Source of the DNA: Lactuca virosa | Taxonomy: Eukaryota > Streptophyta > Magnoliopsida > Asterales > Asteraceae | DNA length: 64,000 nt | Direction of reading: 5' to 3' | Assembly (NCBI GenBank): GCA_928212115.1 | Contig: CAKMRJ010003334.1 | Coordinates: 101,094,736-101,158,735, forward strand | Shown here: positions 37,100 through 47,014 of the stretch, piece after piece | Layout: every line of letters begins with the position of its first letter | Position numbering within the stretch: the first letter of the stretch is position 1 | The notes under the pieces: model-generated | Databases searched by the model: none | Told to the model about the DNA's origin: nothing | The model's input: only the letters and a program-made list of their open reading frames with translations | Made by a program: the position numbers and the translations under genes

Positions 37100-37434
37100 T
37101 GTAGTGACATAAGAACATGGTTTGGCATGCGGAATTAAAGATTGCACAATAAACATGGTGATTTAGGTGTTTAAGAGATGTATTAGAATATGTATGGTGT
37201 TACAAAAAGGGATCTAGATCTAGTCTACATAAATAACACACACTTACACACTCACTTTTACACCTCTCAAGCACACTTCTATAAGTGGACTAAACCCACT
37301 TATATAGAAGTGTTTACATGTCTCTCTCTCACTCTCTATCTCATGAGTCAAAAGGCTAATATACCACATACAAGTGGGTTTAACAAAATACAAACATTTA
37401 CAAAGTCATTTATGAATAACTTTGTACCCTAACA
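37100..37434 (-). repeat. Array H LTR5
   Basis: 335 bp, by eye identical to LTR2. Confidence 0.93.
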
Positions 37435-40024
37435 TTCTCCCCCTCAAAGTTAGGAATGAATGACCCACTTCAAATCTTCCAAAATCGAGCAACTACGCGG
37501 TTCGAGCCTCAAAGGTGACACATATCGAAACAAACTTCAATCTTTAATTCTTCCATGATTCTTCAATTTGGGCTCTAGGATGTGAGACCATACAAACCGA
37601 GCATCAATGAATGATCACGAGCTTCTCAAACTCCAAATCGATCACCAAAAGTTGAGCATAAAAAACACACCCCGAAAATCTTCAATAAAACCAAACCCAT
37701 TTCGAAAATAAATCATTTCCGAACTTCCAATTGCATCATTTCATAAGCTTCAAAACTTCACGATCACTTCGGTTTTCAAATCCGCGTAATATGAAAAATT
37801 CAAGTTCGAATTTCCATATAAATTTGTCCCCCTTTTTATAATCGAAATTTGATTATAAAATCTTCAAGGAAAGAGAACGTGCTCTATTCGGAATTTTTCA
37901 TGTCAAAACTCCCCCTTAACATGTGGCATAAACTTTGTGCTTTAATCCGAAAAATCAAAAAATTTTCAATTTTTAGCTTCGTTCACGGACCGTCTTTGAC
38001 AAAATTTCTCAAAAAATGGGTAGAAATTGTCAATTTCAAAATTCTGCAGTGACCCGGTGCGCCAAAAATAGCAAAATATGCAAAACTCTCCCCCTTTTCC
38101 AAAGCTGGGTAGAAAGCGTCAATTTGCACAAACTGCAGGGGCTTGAAATGCATATTCTTCAATTTTCAGCAAAATTAGTCCTTTTTTGAAATTGGGCTAA
38201 AACTGCCTAACATTCGAAAGTTGCAGGGGCTGTTTTCGAAATTTTTTTATTTCCCTTCAAAACATACGAAGTGGCACCATTTCGTACGAAATGTTGTAAA
38301 AATAATGTCAAATTGTCGAAACTTCTCCTTTTGTCTTCAAAACATACCAATATTACCCATCGGAAACTTTGGCCAAAAATCGAAAGTTTAGGGGCCATTT
38401 TCGTAACATTTGCTTTTTTCTTTCCAATTCGTACGAATCCTTCTTCTTCCCAATTCGTACGGAGCCATCTTCATAACCTGTTTGAACGAATTTCTATTCT
38501 CCAGCCAATGGTTCACTTCGTACGAAATCATCAGCACCTCCTTTCGTTAGTTTTAATCACATCCTATTGATATTGACCCTTTGTTTTTCAGTGATCAAAA
38601 TTCGTTCTTAGCCCAAAAATATCGCTTCGTTAATAATCAAGAATTCACAGATTTCGTTCTTTATCTCTGTCTCATGTCGACTCCAAAATCCATTCACCTT
38701 AAACCCATCTATCGACTATCGATCCCAAATCAACAATCGAGTGTCGATTTCATCAAAAATCTCGTTCAATTTACAACCTTCGCTTTTCAAGAACAACGAC
38801 TTGACATCAACGATTTCAAATCTTTCCATCCATAGCGTTCATCTCGAACAACCGAAATCGATTCTAAATCAAACATTCAAAATCGAATTCGCCAGCAACA
38901 CTGCCTTCGCTTCCTGTTCGTCATCTATTACCGACCATCAAACAATTCGATTTCAAAATTAATAATTGAACATCAAAGCTCAAATAACCTTCACTTTTTC
39001 AGTCCAACCATTCGCTTTTCACAGTTCAATCTTCGAAATCTGTTCAATCTTCCTTATTAACACTCAAAATTCGTTATCATGTTCTTCTTGTCGAGATTTG
39101 ACATAAGAAATACAACAACAGTCGAAATTGCTTTCCGCATCTAATAATCACACTCCAGCAATCGACTATTATTTCCAAATCAAACTTTGACTCGATTGAA
39201 CAATGAACACTTTCGATTATAGTTGATTCCATTCCATTTCCAAATTACGTGTTCAGTAAACGAATCAAGTCAATTTCCGATTTTGACTTTTAGCTTTGAC
39301 CATCGGAATGGTTCATCGACACATAATGAAATCATCATTCTCAAATGAAAATCGAAACACGATAACAAATCCTTCATTTGAAATCAATTATTAAAAACTA
39401 TTCAAAGAAATCGATAGAACTAAAACGAAAAGAATTTGATTATATGATGCTCAGATGAAGAAACAATGATGACCGGATGCAATGGTACAATCAGATAAGG
39501 CTGATGTACAAGGCGACTGACGAAAAATTGCTTGTAGAAAATTATATAACTTGCGAACTTAAGCAACTGAATCGGATCTTTTGAAAGGAATAATTGGGCT
39601 CAATCAAATTTGTATAACAACGAATAGTAAACAAATCATAATTTGGGCTCAAATAACCAAACATATGAACAGTAAAGAATCTTAACTTGGGCTTTCGAAT
39701 GGAATCAAATCAGATGAATAGTAACAAATTATATGTTTGGGCTTGATTTTGATTAGAGGAACAGTAATCTAATTTTAGAAAATGATTTTGATTTTGATGG
39801 TTGATCAAAAAAAAATTATTGGATCTTCAAAGGGCTTTGAAACGGATTACATCCAACGAAGCAAACCGATCAAAATTCAAAAAACGTAACTCACGATTCA
39901 ACAAGAATAAGAGAGATCATAGAGAGAGACTCACCAAAAATGCTCCAATTGTGACAAATGTTGCCAAACCGAGAATCGTTCTTCAAAAATCACGTTGATC
40001 TTGAAGACCCGCTCTCATACCAAT
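37435..40024 (-). mobile_element. Array H internal region 5 (type c)
   Basis: 2590 bp, noncoding. Type c variants shared only with region 6: TTTTTCATGTC, ACCGTCTTTG, AATATTACCC, ATTCGCCAGC. Primer site CTCTCATACC (one mismatch). Confidence 0.92.
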
Positions 40025-40359
40025 TGTAGTGACATAAGAACATGGTTTGGCATGCGGAATTAAAGATTGCACAATAAACATGGTGATTTAGGTGTTTAAG
40101 AGATGTATTAGAATATGTATGGTGTTACAAAAAGGGATCTAGATCTAGTCTACATAAATAACACACACTTACACACTCACTTTTACACCTCTCAAGCACA
40201 CTTCTATAAGTGGACTAAACCCACTTATATAGAAGTGTTTACATGTCTCTCTCTCACTCTCTATCTCATGAGTCAAAAGGCTAATATACCACATACAAGT
40301 GGGTTTAACAAAATACAAACATTTACAAAGTCATTTATGAATAACTTTGTACCCTAACA
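40025..40359 (-). repeat. Array H LTR6
   Basis: 335 bp, by eye identical to LTR2. Confidence 0.93.
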
Positions 40360-42947
40360 TTCTCCCCCTCAAAGTTAGGAATGAATGACCCACTTCAAAT
40401 CTTCCAAAATCGAGCAACTACGCGGTTCGAGCCTCAAAGGTGACACATATCGAAACAAACTTCAATCTTTAATTCTTCCATGATTCTTCAATTTGGGCTC
40501 TAGGATGTGAGACCATACAAACCGAGCATCAATGAATGATCACGAGCTTCTCAAACTCCAAATCGATCACCAAAAGTTGAGCATAAAAAACACACCCCGA
40601 AAATCTTCAATAAAACCAAACCCATTTCGAAAATAAATCATTTCCGAACTTCCAATTGCATCATTTCATAAGCTTCAAAACTTCATGATCACTTCGGTTT
40701 TCAAATCCGCGTAATATGAAAAATTCAAGTTCGAATTTCCATATAAATTTGTCCCCCTTTTTATAATCGAAATTTGATTATAAAATCTTCAAGGAAAGAG
40801 AACGTGCTCTATTCGGAATTTTTCATGTCAAAACTCCCCCTTAACATGTGGCATAAACTTTGTGCTTTAATCCGAAAAATCAAAAAATTTTCAATTTTTA
40901 GCTTCGTTCACGGACCGTCTTTGACAAAATTTCTCAAAAAATGGGTAGAAATTGTCAATTTCAAAATTCTGCAGTGACCCGGTGCGCCAAAAATAGCAAA
41001 ATATGCAAAACTCTCCCCCTTTTCCAAAGCTGGGTAGAAAGCGTCAATTTGCACAAACTGCAGGGGCTTGAAATGCATATTCTTCAATTTTCAGCAAAAT
41101 TAGTCCTTTTTTGAAATTGGGCTAAAACTGCCTAACATTCGAAAGTTGCAGGGGCTGTTTTCGAAATTTTTTTATTTCCCTTCAAAACATACGAAGTGGC
41201 ACCATTTCGTACGAAATGTTGTAAAAATAATGTCAAATTGTCGAAACTTCTCCTTTTGTCTTCAAAACATACCAATATTACCCATCGGAAACTTTGGCCA
41301 AAAATCGAAAGTTTAGGGGCCATTTTCGTAACATTTGCTTTTTTCTTTCCAATTCGTACGAATCCTTCTTCTTCCCAATTCGTACGGAGCCATCTTCATA
41401 ACCTGTTTGAACGAATTTCTATTCTCCAGCCAATGGTTCACTTCGTACGAAATCATCAGCACCTCCTTTCGTTAGTTTTAATCACATCCTATTGATATTG
41501 ACCCTTTGTTTTTCAGTGATCAAAATTCGTTCTTAGCCCAAAAATATCGCTTCGTTAATAATCAAGAATTCACAGATTTCGTTCTTTATCTCTGTCTCAT
41601 GTCGACTCCAAAATCCATTCACCTTAAACCCATCTATCGACTATCGATCCCAAATCAACAATCGAGTGTCGATTTCATCAAAAATCTCGTTCAATTTACA
41701 ACCTTCGCTTTTCAAGAACAACGACTTGACATCAACGATTTCAAATCTTTCCATCCATAGCGTTCATCTCGAACAACCGAAATCGATTCTAAATCAAACA
41801 TTCAAAATCGAATTCGCCAGCAACACTGCCTTCGCTTCCTGTTCGTCATCTATTACCGACCATCAAACAATTCGATTTCAAAATTAATAATTGAACATCA
41901 AAGCTCAAATAACCTTCACTTTTTCAGTCCAACCATTCGCTTTTCACAGTTCAATCTTCGAAATCTGTTCAATCTTCCTTATTAACACTCAAAATTCGTT
42001 ATCATGTTCTTCTTGTCGAGATTTGACATAAGAAATACAACAACAGTCGAAATTGCTTTCCGCATCTAATAATCACACTCCAGCAATCGACTATTATTTC
42101 CAAATCAAACTTTGACTCGATTGAACAATGAACACTTTCGATTATAGTTGATTCCATTCCATTTCCAAATTACGTGTTCAGTAAACGAATCAAGTCAATT
42201 TCCGATTTTGACTTTTAGCTTTGACCATCGGAATGGTTCATCGACACATAATGAAATCATCATTCTCAAATGAAAATCGAAACACGATAACAAATCCTTC
42301 ATTTGAAATCAATTATTAAAACTATTCAAAGAAATCGATAGAACTAAAACGAAAAGAATTTGATTATATGATGCTCAGATGAAGAAACAATGATGACCGG
42401 ATGCAATGGTACAATCAGATAAGGCTGATGTACAAGGCGACTGACGAAAAATTGCTTGTAGAAAATTATATAACTTGCGAACTTAAGCAACTGAATCGGA
42501 TCTTTTGAAAGGAATAATTGGGCTCAATCAAATTTGTATAACAACGAATAGTAAACAAATCATAATTTGGGCTCAAATAACCAAACATATGAACAGTAAA
42601 GAATCTTAACTTGGGCTTTCGAATGGAATCAAATCAGATGAATAGTAACAAATTATATGTTTGGGCTTGATTTTGATTAGAGGAACAGTAATCTAATTTT
42701 AGAAAATGATTTTGATTTTGATTGTTGATCAAAAAAAAATTATTGGATCTTCAAAGGGCTTTGAAACGGATTACATCCAACGAAGCAAACCGATCAAAAT
42801 TCAAAAACGTAACGCACGATTCAACAAGAATAAGAGAGATCATAGAGAGAGACTCACCAAAAATGCTCCAATTGTGACAAATGTTGCCAAACCGAGAATC
42901 GTTCTTCAAAAATCACGTTGATCTTGAAGACCCGCTCTGATACCAAT
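40360..42947 (-). mobile_element. Array H internal region 6 (type c, sense 5'-most)
   Basis: 2588 bp, noncoding. Type c variants as in region 5, but primer site intact (sense TTGGTATCAGAGCGG, 42932-42946) next to the true 5' LTR. Private edge changes: GATTGTTGATC near 42719, TTAAAACTATT near 42318, AACGCACG near 42812. Confidence 0.92.
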
Positions 42948-43290
42948 TGTAGTGACATAAGAACATGGTTTGGCATGCGGAATTAAAGATTGCACAATAA
43001 ACATGGTGATTTAGGTGTTTAAGAGATGTATTAGAATATGTATGGTGTTACAAAAAGGGATCTAGATCTAGTCTACATAAATAACACACACTTACACACT
43101 CACTTTTACACCTCTCAAGCACACTTCTATAAGTGGACTAAACCCACTTATATAGAAGTGTTTACATGTCTCTCTCTCTCTCTCTCACTCTCTATCTCAT
43201 GAGTCAAAAGGCTAATGTACCACATACAAGTGGGTTTAACAAAAGTCAAACATTTACAAAGTCATTTATGAATAACTTTGTACCCTAACA
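42948..43290 (-). repeat. Array H LTR7 (outer, 5' LTR in sense orientation)
   Basis: 343 bp. Longer than the others because of an expanded TC run (near 43168), plus three private substitutions (CTAATGTACC; AAAGTCAAAC). By position this LTR would drive a full-array transcript. Confidence 0.93.
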
Positions 43291-43488
43291 ATATTTCAAT
43301 TTTCGTACAACTTATGTCTTCAGATTATGTAATGTAAAAAAATGTACTTGATGTGAACAATGCCAGTTGTTATATGTAATGTTGGTGACGATTGTGTTAT
43401 GTTTCATGTATATTCATTGTGATGATATTTCAATTGATAGTCACACGAGTCCCCAGACGTTTCCGCCGTCTGGTTCGGGGGTGTGACA
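43291..43488 (+). repeat. Gypsy C 3' LTR, part 2
   Basis: Resumes the LTR after array H and matches the last 200 bases of the 5' LTR, ending GTGTGACA. CGATT at 43489-43493 is the right target duplication of Gypsy C. Confidence 0.93.
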
Positions 43489-43701
43489 CGATTCACCAAT
43501 TTCCACAATGAAAAACGAAATGTGAATTAGGTTTTAATTGGTTTTGAAACTCCTAGATCTTTTGAGATTAATTGAACTTTTCAATGGCATGTTTAAATCT
43601 CGATTGTGCCCTCTCAAGTTTGTGACTGAGATGCCGAGGATCAAAAACAAGGTGTGAATAACCATGCAAATATACTTGGTACCCTTAATATTTATCACTT
43701 A

Positions 43702-43737
43702 ATCGATGTGCCGGTTAACCACACGCGCTCCACCGAT
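43702..43737 (-). other. Leader stem-loop HP1 (Copia A)
   Basis: Plus-strand arms ATCGATG and CACCGAT. On the sense strand ATCGGTG pairs fully with CATCGAT if one G-U pair is allowed; on the plus strand the same position is a C-A mismatch. Confidence 0.6.
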
Positions 43738-43784
43738 CCTATGATAAACATTAAGTTACCCTTTGCCTACCTTGTTAAATCCAA

Positions 43785-43820
43785 GTTAGCGTGCTGGTTA
43801 ACCACACGCGCTCCACTAAC
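43785..43820 (-). other. Leader stem-loop HP2 (Copia A)
   Basis: Plus-strand arms GTTAGCG and CACTAAC. The sense strand pairs over 7 bp with one G-U. The loop contains the palindrome GGTTAACC. Confidence 0.6.
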
Positions 43821-44121
43821 GACTTAATCAAGGTGCAAAGTGTTATTTCATGGGTTAGCACCAAAGTCACATTTTCCTATGTAACTAAGATTGGGAATTT
43901 ACAAGCGTTTAGTTACTTAGTATTTATCATTATACTTTTAATGAAGGGAGAATTAGAGTCCTGTCAAACCCGTTCGACTAACAACCCTCCACTAGTCAAG
44001 GAAGCGGTGGGTGAGAGTGGACAACCATTAAGCTGCCATTTTATAGGCAACAACCTTATACCCCCCTTATAGACCGGCTTCGTGAATGAGGCCTACTAAT
44101 GGTTAGATTGACTTTGTTCTT

Positions 44122-44128
<7 letters not shown>

Positions 44129-44193
<65 letters not shown>

Positions 44194-44205
44194 ATTATTA
44201 TTATT
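44129..44205. repeat. (TA)n then (TTA)n microsatellite
   Basis: About 60 bases of TA repeats followed by about six ATT units in the Copia A leader. Copias B (near 8121) and E (near 60940) have only short TATA runs at the same place, so it expanded here. Confidence 0.9.
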
Positions 44206-44308
44206 AACTTATAATACTATAAAGTATAAGGGTTGAATTTTAACTTTTAAAATTCTAAGGGTTTAACTTAGAATTAAAGTATTCATGAGAGGAAACTTTA
44301 CAAATTCC

Positions 44309-44538
44309 AAAACTTGAGGGCAAGTTTTAAACTATTCAAAAACTTTTGGATTTTCATAACTTATGAGTTTAATTAAGGTTTTAAAAACTTTAATGAAGAG
44401 ACTCTTGAACATCCATAACTTGAGGACAAGTTATGGAGTTCATAAGACAAAAAGACTCTTCAAATATGTAACCTATGAGTTTTAATGGATCTTTAAAAGA
44501 AATGACTTTTGGTAATCCATAACTTGAGGACAAATTAT
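44309..44538 (-). other. Three tetraloop stem-loops (Copia A leader)
   Basis: 44309-44328: AAAACTTG/CAAGTTTT. 44413-44436: CCATAACTTG/CAAGTTATGG, perfect 10 bp. 44519-44538: ATAACTTG/CAAATTAT, paired on the sense strand with one G-U. Loops are AGGG, AGGA and AGGA on the plus strand. Confidence 0.65.
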
Positions 44539-44822
44539 TGACTCCATTAAAAAACATTTAGATCAAGAATTAACTAACAACCAATTTGCAAATAATTCCT
44601 ATGATCCAACAAAACTCATAAGTGTATGAACAATCATATTAACAATTTCAAGAATTACATAAACACACATAAAACTTGAAATTTTGATAAAAACCTTGAA
44701 ATTGGTTTACCATAATCATTACCACATCAAAAAATAGGTTTTATAAGTCCAAAACAGTTTAAGGTAATGATTCTAGACCAATTCTAGCCTTAAAACACGA
44801 AATATTACAAACTAGAAGACCA

Positions 44823-44905
44823 ACTCGTCGAGTTCTATAAGGAAATCGTCGAGTTCATGCTTTAACACATGAACTCATCGAGTTTTTGGCCAGAACTCGT
44901 CGAGT
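44823..44905. repeat. ACTCGTCGAGT cluster near primer site (Copia A)
   Basis: Four copies (ACTCGTCGAGT twice, ACTCATCGAGT, AATCGTCGAGT) about 70-160 nt downstream of the primer site in transcript direction. Confidence 0.8.
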
Positions 44906-44972
44906 TTTTAGTCTGGGCAGATTCTTGGTTTTGAAAAATAAGTTGCATCAAGTATAAATGAAAACAAGCCTA

Positions 44973-44985
44973 GAATCTGATACCA
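44973..44985 (-). other. Copia A primer-binding site
   Basis: Sense TGGTATCAGATTC, one base from the LTR. It matches initiator Met tRNA in the first ten bases. Confidence 0.85.
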
Positions 44986-44986
44986 C

Positions 44987-45736
44987 TGATGGGATTTGAG
45001 CATTCTAACACTCCTATGGTGTACATGCAACCCTATAAACCTTGGATCTATGTTTTCTCTATTATACATGCAAATATTTGATATTCCAAGGTTTTGATCC
45101 TAACTAGCATAATATGAAGCAACTATACTACAAAATCCTAGTTAGATGACATACATTTTGATCGAGCTTGAAGTCTTGAACTTTAAGAGCTTAGCCCCAA
45201 TAGTGTGGAAGCCTCAAGTGGAATCATAAGTCACCAAAAACACCTTGTAAAACTTGAGAGAATAGTAAGCACACTAGAAATTGGCCCACTCTTGTATCCT
45301 CACACACTAGTGCCATTTCATGTGCCAAATACCTCTTTATATAGTATGGAGGATTAGGGTTTCATCCACGTAAACCCTAATACCCATGACCTTTCATTTC
45401 CATAGGATCCATGGGTTAAAATTCCATGGACTATCCATGCAAGCTTAGCCCAACCTAAATGAACTTGGCCCATACTATATATAAGAGTCCATATTTAATT
45501 AGTTCCTTTTGATCACTAATTTAATTCTAAATTAATTATTGATCAATACTAATTAAATAATATGATTCCATATTAATATATTAGAACTTATAATATATTA
45601 ATATAAATCATCAACATACTATTCTCAAAAGACCATCCATATAAATTGTTCCGGTGAAGTGAAACCCAAATGGACCATGCCAAATCGGGTCAAGTACATA
45701 CCAATTATAGTTATGGACTTAGACACTAATCCAACA
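44987..45736 (-). repeat. Copia A 5' LTR
   Basis: 750 bp, sense TGTTGGATTAGTG...CCCATCA. Related to the LTRs of B and E (shared ends and AT-rich TAATATATTA block). TATA-like TATATAAAG on the minus strand at 45335-45343. Its partner 3' LTR is outside the window. Its outer end abuts Gypsy D LTR sequence. Confidence 0.88.
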
Positions 45737-45794
45737 CTTCTCACTATATTAACAGGGTCTAAGGCACCAAGGACGACCCTTTTTGGATTGTATC

Positions 45795-45930
45795 CTAGTT
45801 ATAGGATGATGTTATGTTTGGTGATCTGTTAGATATGTATCCTGGTATATAGGATGATTCTATGTTTAGTGATATGTTAGATCGGTATCCTGGTATATAG
45901 GGTGATGCTATGATTAGTGATCTATTAGAT
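45795..45930. repeat. Tandem repeat of about 54-60 bp in Gypsy D 5' LTR
   Basis: Three ragged units containing TATCCTGGTATATAGG or similar and GATCTGTTAGAT. The 3' LTR (about 62800-62895) has two, accounting for most of the length difference between the LTRs. Confidence 0.7.
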
Positions 45931-46009
45931 CTATATGACTGTCTGTACATGCTAGCTAGCATATTATATTTATGTGTTGATTGTGTGATTGGGGGTGGGT
46001 TGAGGCGGT

Positions 46010-46210
46010 CCTGCTTTGTGCTCTAGGCCAACAGACCCAGGGCAAACCGGATAGACTAAAGGCCCATCGGGGCGTACCAGTCTGGCCGAAGGCCCAAAGA
46101 ACGGTCCAGACAGGCTGAAGGCCCGGTAGGGCGGACCAGACATGCTGAAGGTTTTGAGAGTGGGCCAGATAGACTGAAGGCCCTGTAAGGGCGGTCCAGT
46201 CATACTAGAG
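46010..46210. repeat. GC-rich minisatellite in Gypsy D 5' LTR
   Basis: About six imperfect units of roughly 30-33 bp with the core CTGAAGGCCCGGTAGGGCGG and CCAGACAGG. Same block in the 3' LTR (62985-63175). Much richer in GC than the surroundings. Confidence 0.75.
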
Positions 46211-46495
46211 ACTCTATATGCATGTTGTTTGTTATGATATTGTTCTGGTTTGTATGGTATTGGTATTTTGGGGGAACTCACTAAGCTTCGAGCTTACAGT
46301 TGTGGATTTTTTTTCAGGTACTTCAGACGATCGCGCTAAGGCGAACGCTTGATCATGCACCTCCTCACAGTTTATGGCAATGATTTATGGGATTCTCTGA
46401 TATGAAACTATTTTTAAAACATTTTGTAATAACTAATGGTTTTTGGATGTTTAAAAAAGTTTTAAATTTGCATGAATTTTATGGATGTCACAAGT

Positions 46496-46507
46496 TAGTA
46501 TCAGAGC
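46496..46507 (+). other. Gypsy D primer-binding site
   Basis: TAGTATCAGAGC, three bases after the LTR. One mismatch from the initiator Met tRNA complement. Confidence 0.8.
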
Positions 46508-47014
46508 TTTGGTTCGAGTGAATTAGAGGAAGACTCGTGTGAATCCAGTCTCAAACTAAGGAAAAGATTTTCAAAATGATTTTCGAATGGTTTTCAAAAT
46601 ACTAAAGGAAGATGCGGAGTGTACGATCAGCCGGAGCCAATAAGTAGACCCCAAAATACCATACTGTTATTTGATGTTGTGATATGTCAGAACAACACGG
46701 TAGTGATAGGCTAGGGATTTTCAGGAATTACATGATAGAATTTCCTGATTATATGATGCCTCATAGCCTAGGGTTTTCCTTATATGAAATTGACATCATT
46801 ACTGTAGTTGCTTAGTGTATGCATCACGATTGTATATAACTAAGATCTTATAGCCTGTGAATGTTTGGTTTGGCCTTATTTCCTGTTCTTGTCTGATGGA
46901 GGGCTTAGGGTAGGATCAGATATTCGAATGTCTATACGGTCCAACGTTATGTATTGGGAGTTGGTTCCCCGTTATTATATGGAATGTCTGATATCTTCCT
47001 GGTATATTTTCAGC
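46508..47014 (+). other. Gypsy D leader
   Basis: Untranslated stretch ending TTTTCAG just before the gag ATG. The open frame upstream of 47015 has no recognisable content. Confidence 0.6.

Larger units (their letters stand above)
25401..43290 (-). mobile_element. Array H: six-unit tandem non-autonomous LTR retrotransposon (LARD-like)
   Basis: A 17,890 bp insertion in Gypsy C's 3' LTR. Seven LTRs (334-343 bp) alternate with six noncoding internal regions (2588-2592 bp), period about 2.92 kb. LTRs read TGTTAGGG...CACTACA on the minus strand. Each internal region begins with a tRNA-iMet primer site (TTGGTATCAGAGCGG or one mismatch) and ends with a polypurine tract (TGAGGGGGAGAA). Flanks are ATATG (25396-25400) and ATATT (43291-43295), a 5 bp target duplication with one mismatch. 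The largest ORF is 99 codons and resembles nothing I know; enzymes must come from elsewhere. Confidence 0.95.
13511..43488 (+). mobile_element. Gypsy C: chromovirus (Tekay/Del-like) with array H in its 3' LTR
   Basis: Complete Ty3/Gypsy element in Copia A, flanked by CGATT on both sides. 5' LTR 13511-16607, primer site 16611, gag-pol 17975-22532, polypurine tract 22604, 3' LTR 22615-43488 interrupted by 25401-43290. The chromodomain-like C-terminus and the sequence just before the PPT (GGGACGAAATTCCC) suggest the Tekay group of chromoviruses. It is disabled by at least six coding lesions. Confidence 0.93.
43494..44972 (-). other. Copia A 5' leader
   Basis: Untranslated leader resuming after Gypsy C. 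Similar in order to the leaders of Copias B and E: paired stem-loops (43702-43737, 43785-43820), a microsatellite (44129-44205), three AACTTG/CAAGTT stem-loops, and an ACTCGTCGAGT cluster (44823-44905). The ORF at 43791-44072 crosses HP2 and looks accidental. Confidence 0.8.
45737..46492 (+). repeat. Gypsy D 5' LTR, right part
   Basis: Corresponds to about 62744-63448 of the 3' LTR. Copia A was inserted just after the splice-donor-like word (in the 3' copy GTGAGTTA at 62737), so the left part lies beyond the window. It carries a tandem repeat (45795-45930), a GC-rich minisatellite (46010-46210) and an acceptor-like TTTTTTTTCAG ending at 46317. Ends GATGTCACA. Confidence 0.88.

Noticed and set aside
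26149..42921. Repeated small ORFs (60-99 codons) in each array unit as conserved genes
   Set aside because: They recur only because the units are near-identical. They sit in several overlapping frames on both strands, some cross the LTR boundary, and none resembles a known domain.
25401..43290. Array H as a centromeric or subtelomeric satellite
   Set aside because: Each period contains LTR ends, a tRNA primer site and a polypurine tract in the right order, and the block has a target duplication; it is retrotransposon-derived.
44129..44205. (TA)n run as an origin or matrix-attachment signal
   Set aside because: A simple microsatellite expansion at a place where sister Copias have short TATA runs; nothing else supports a signal.
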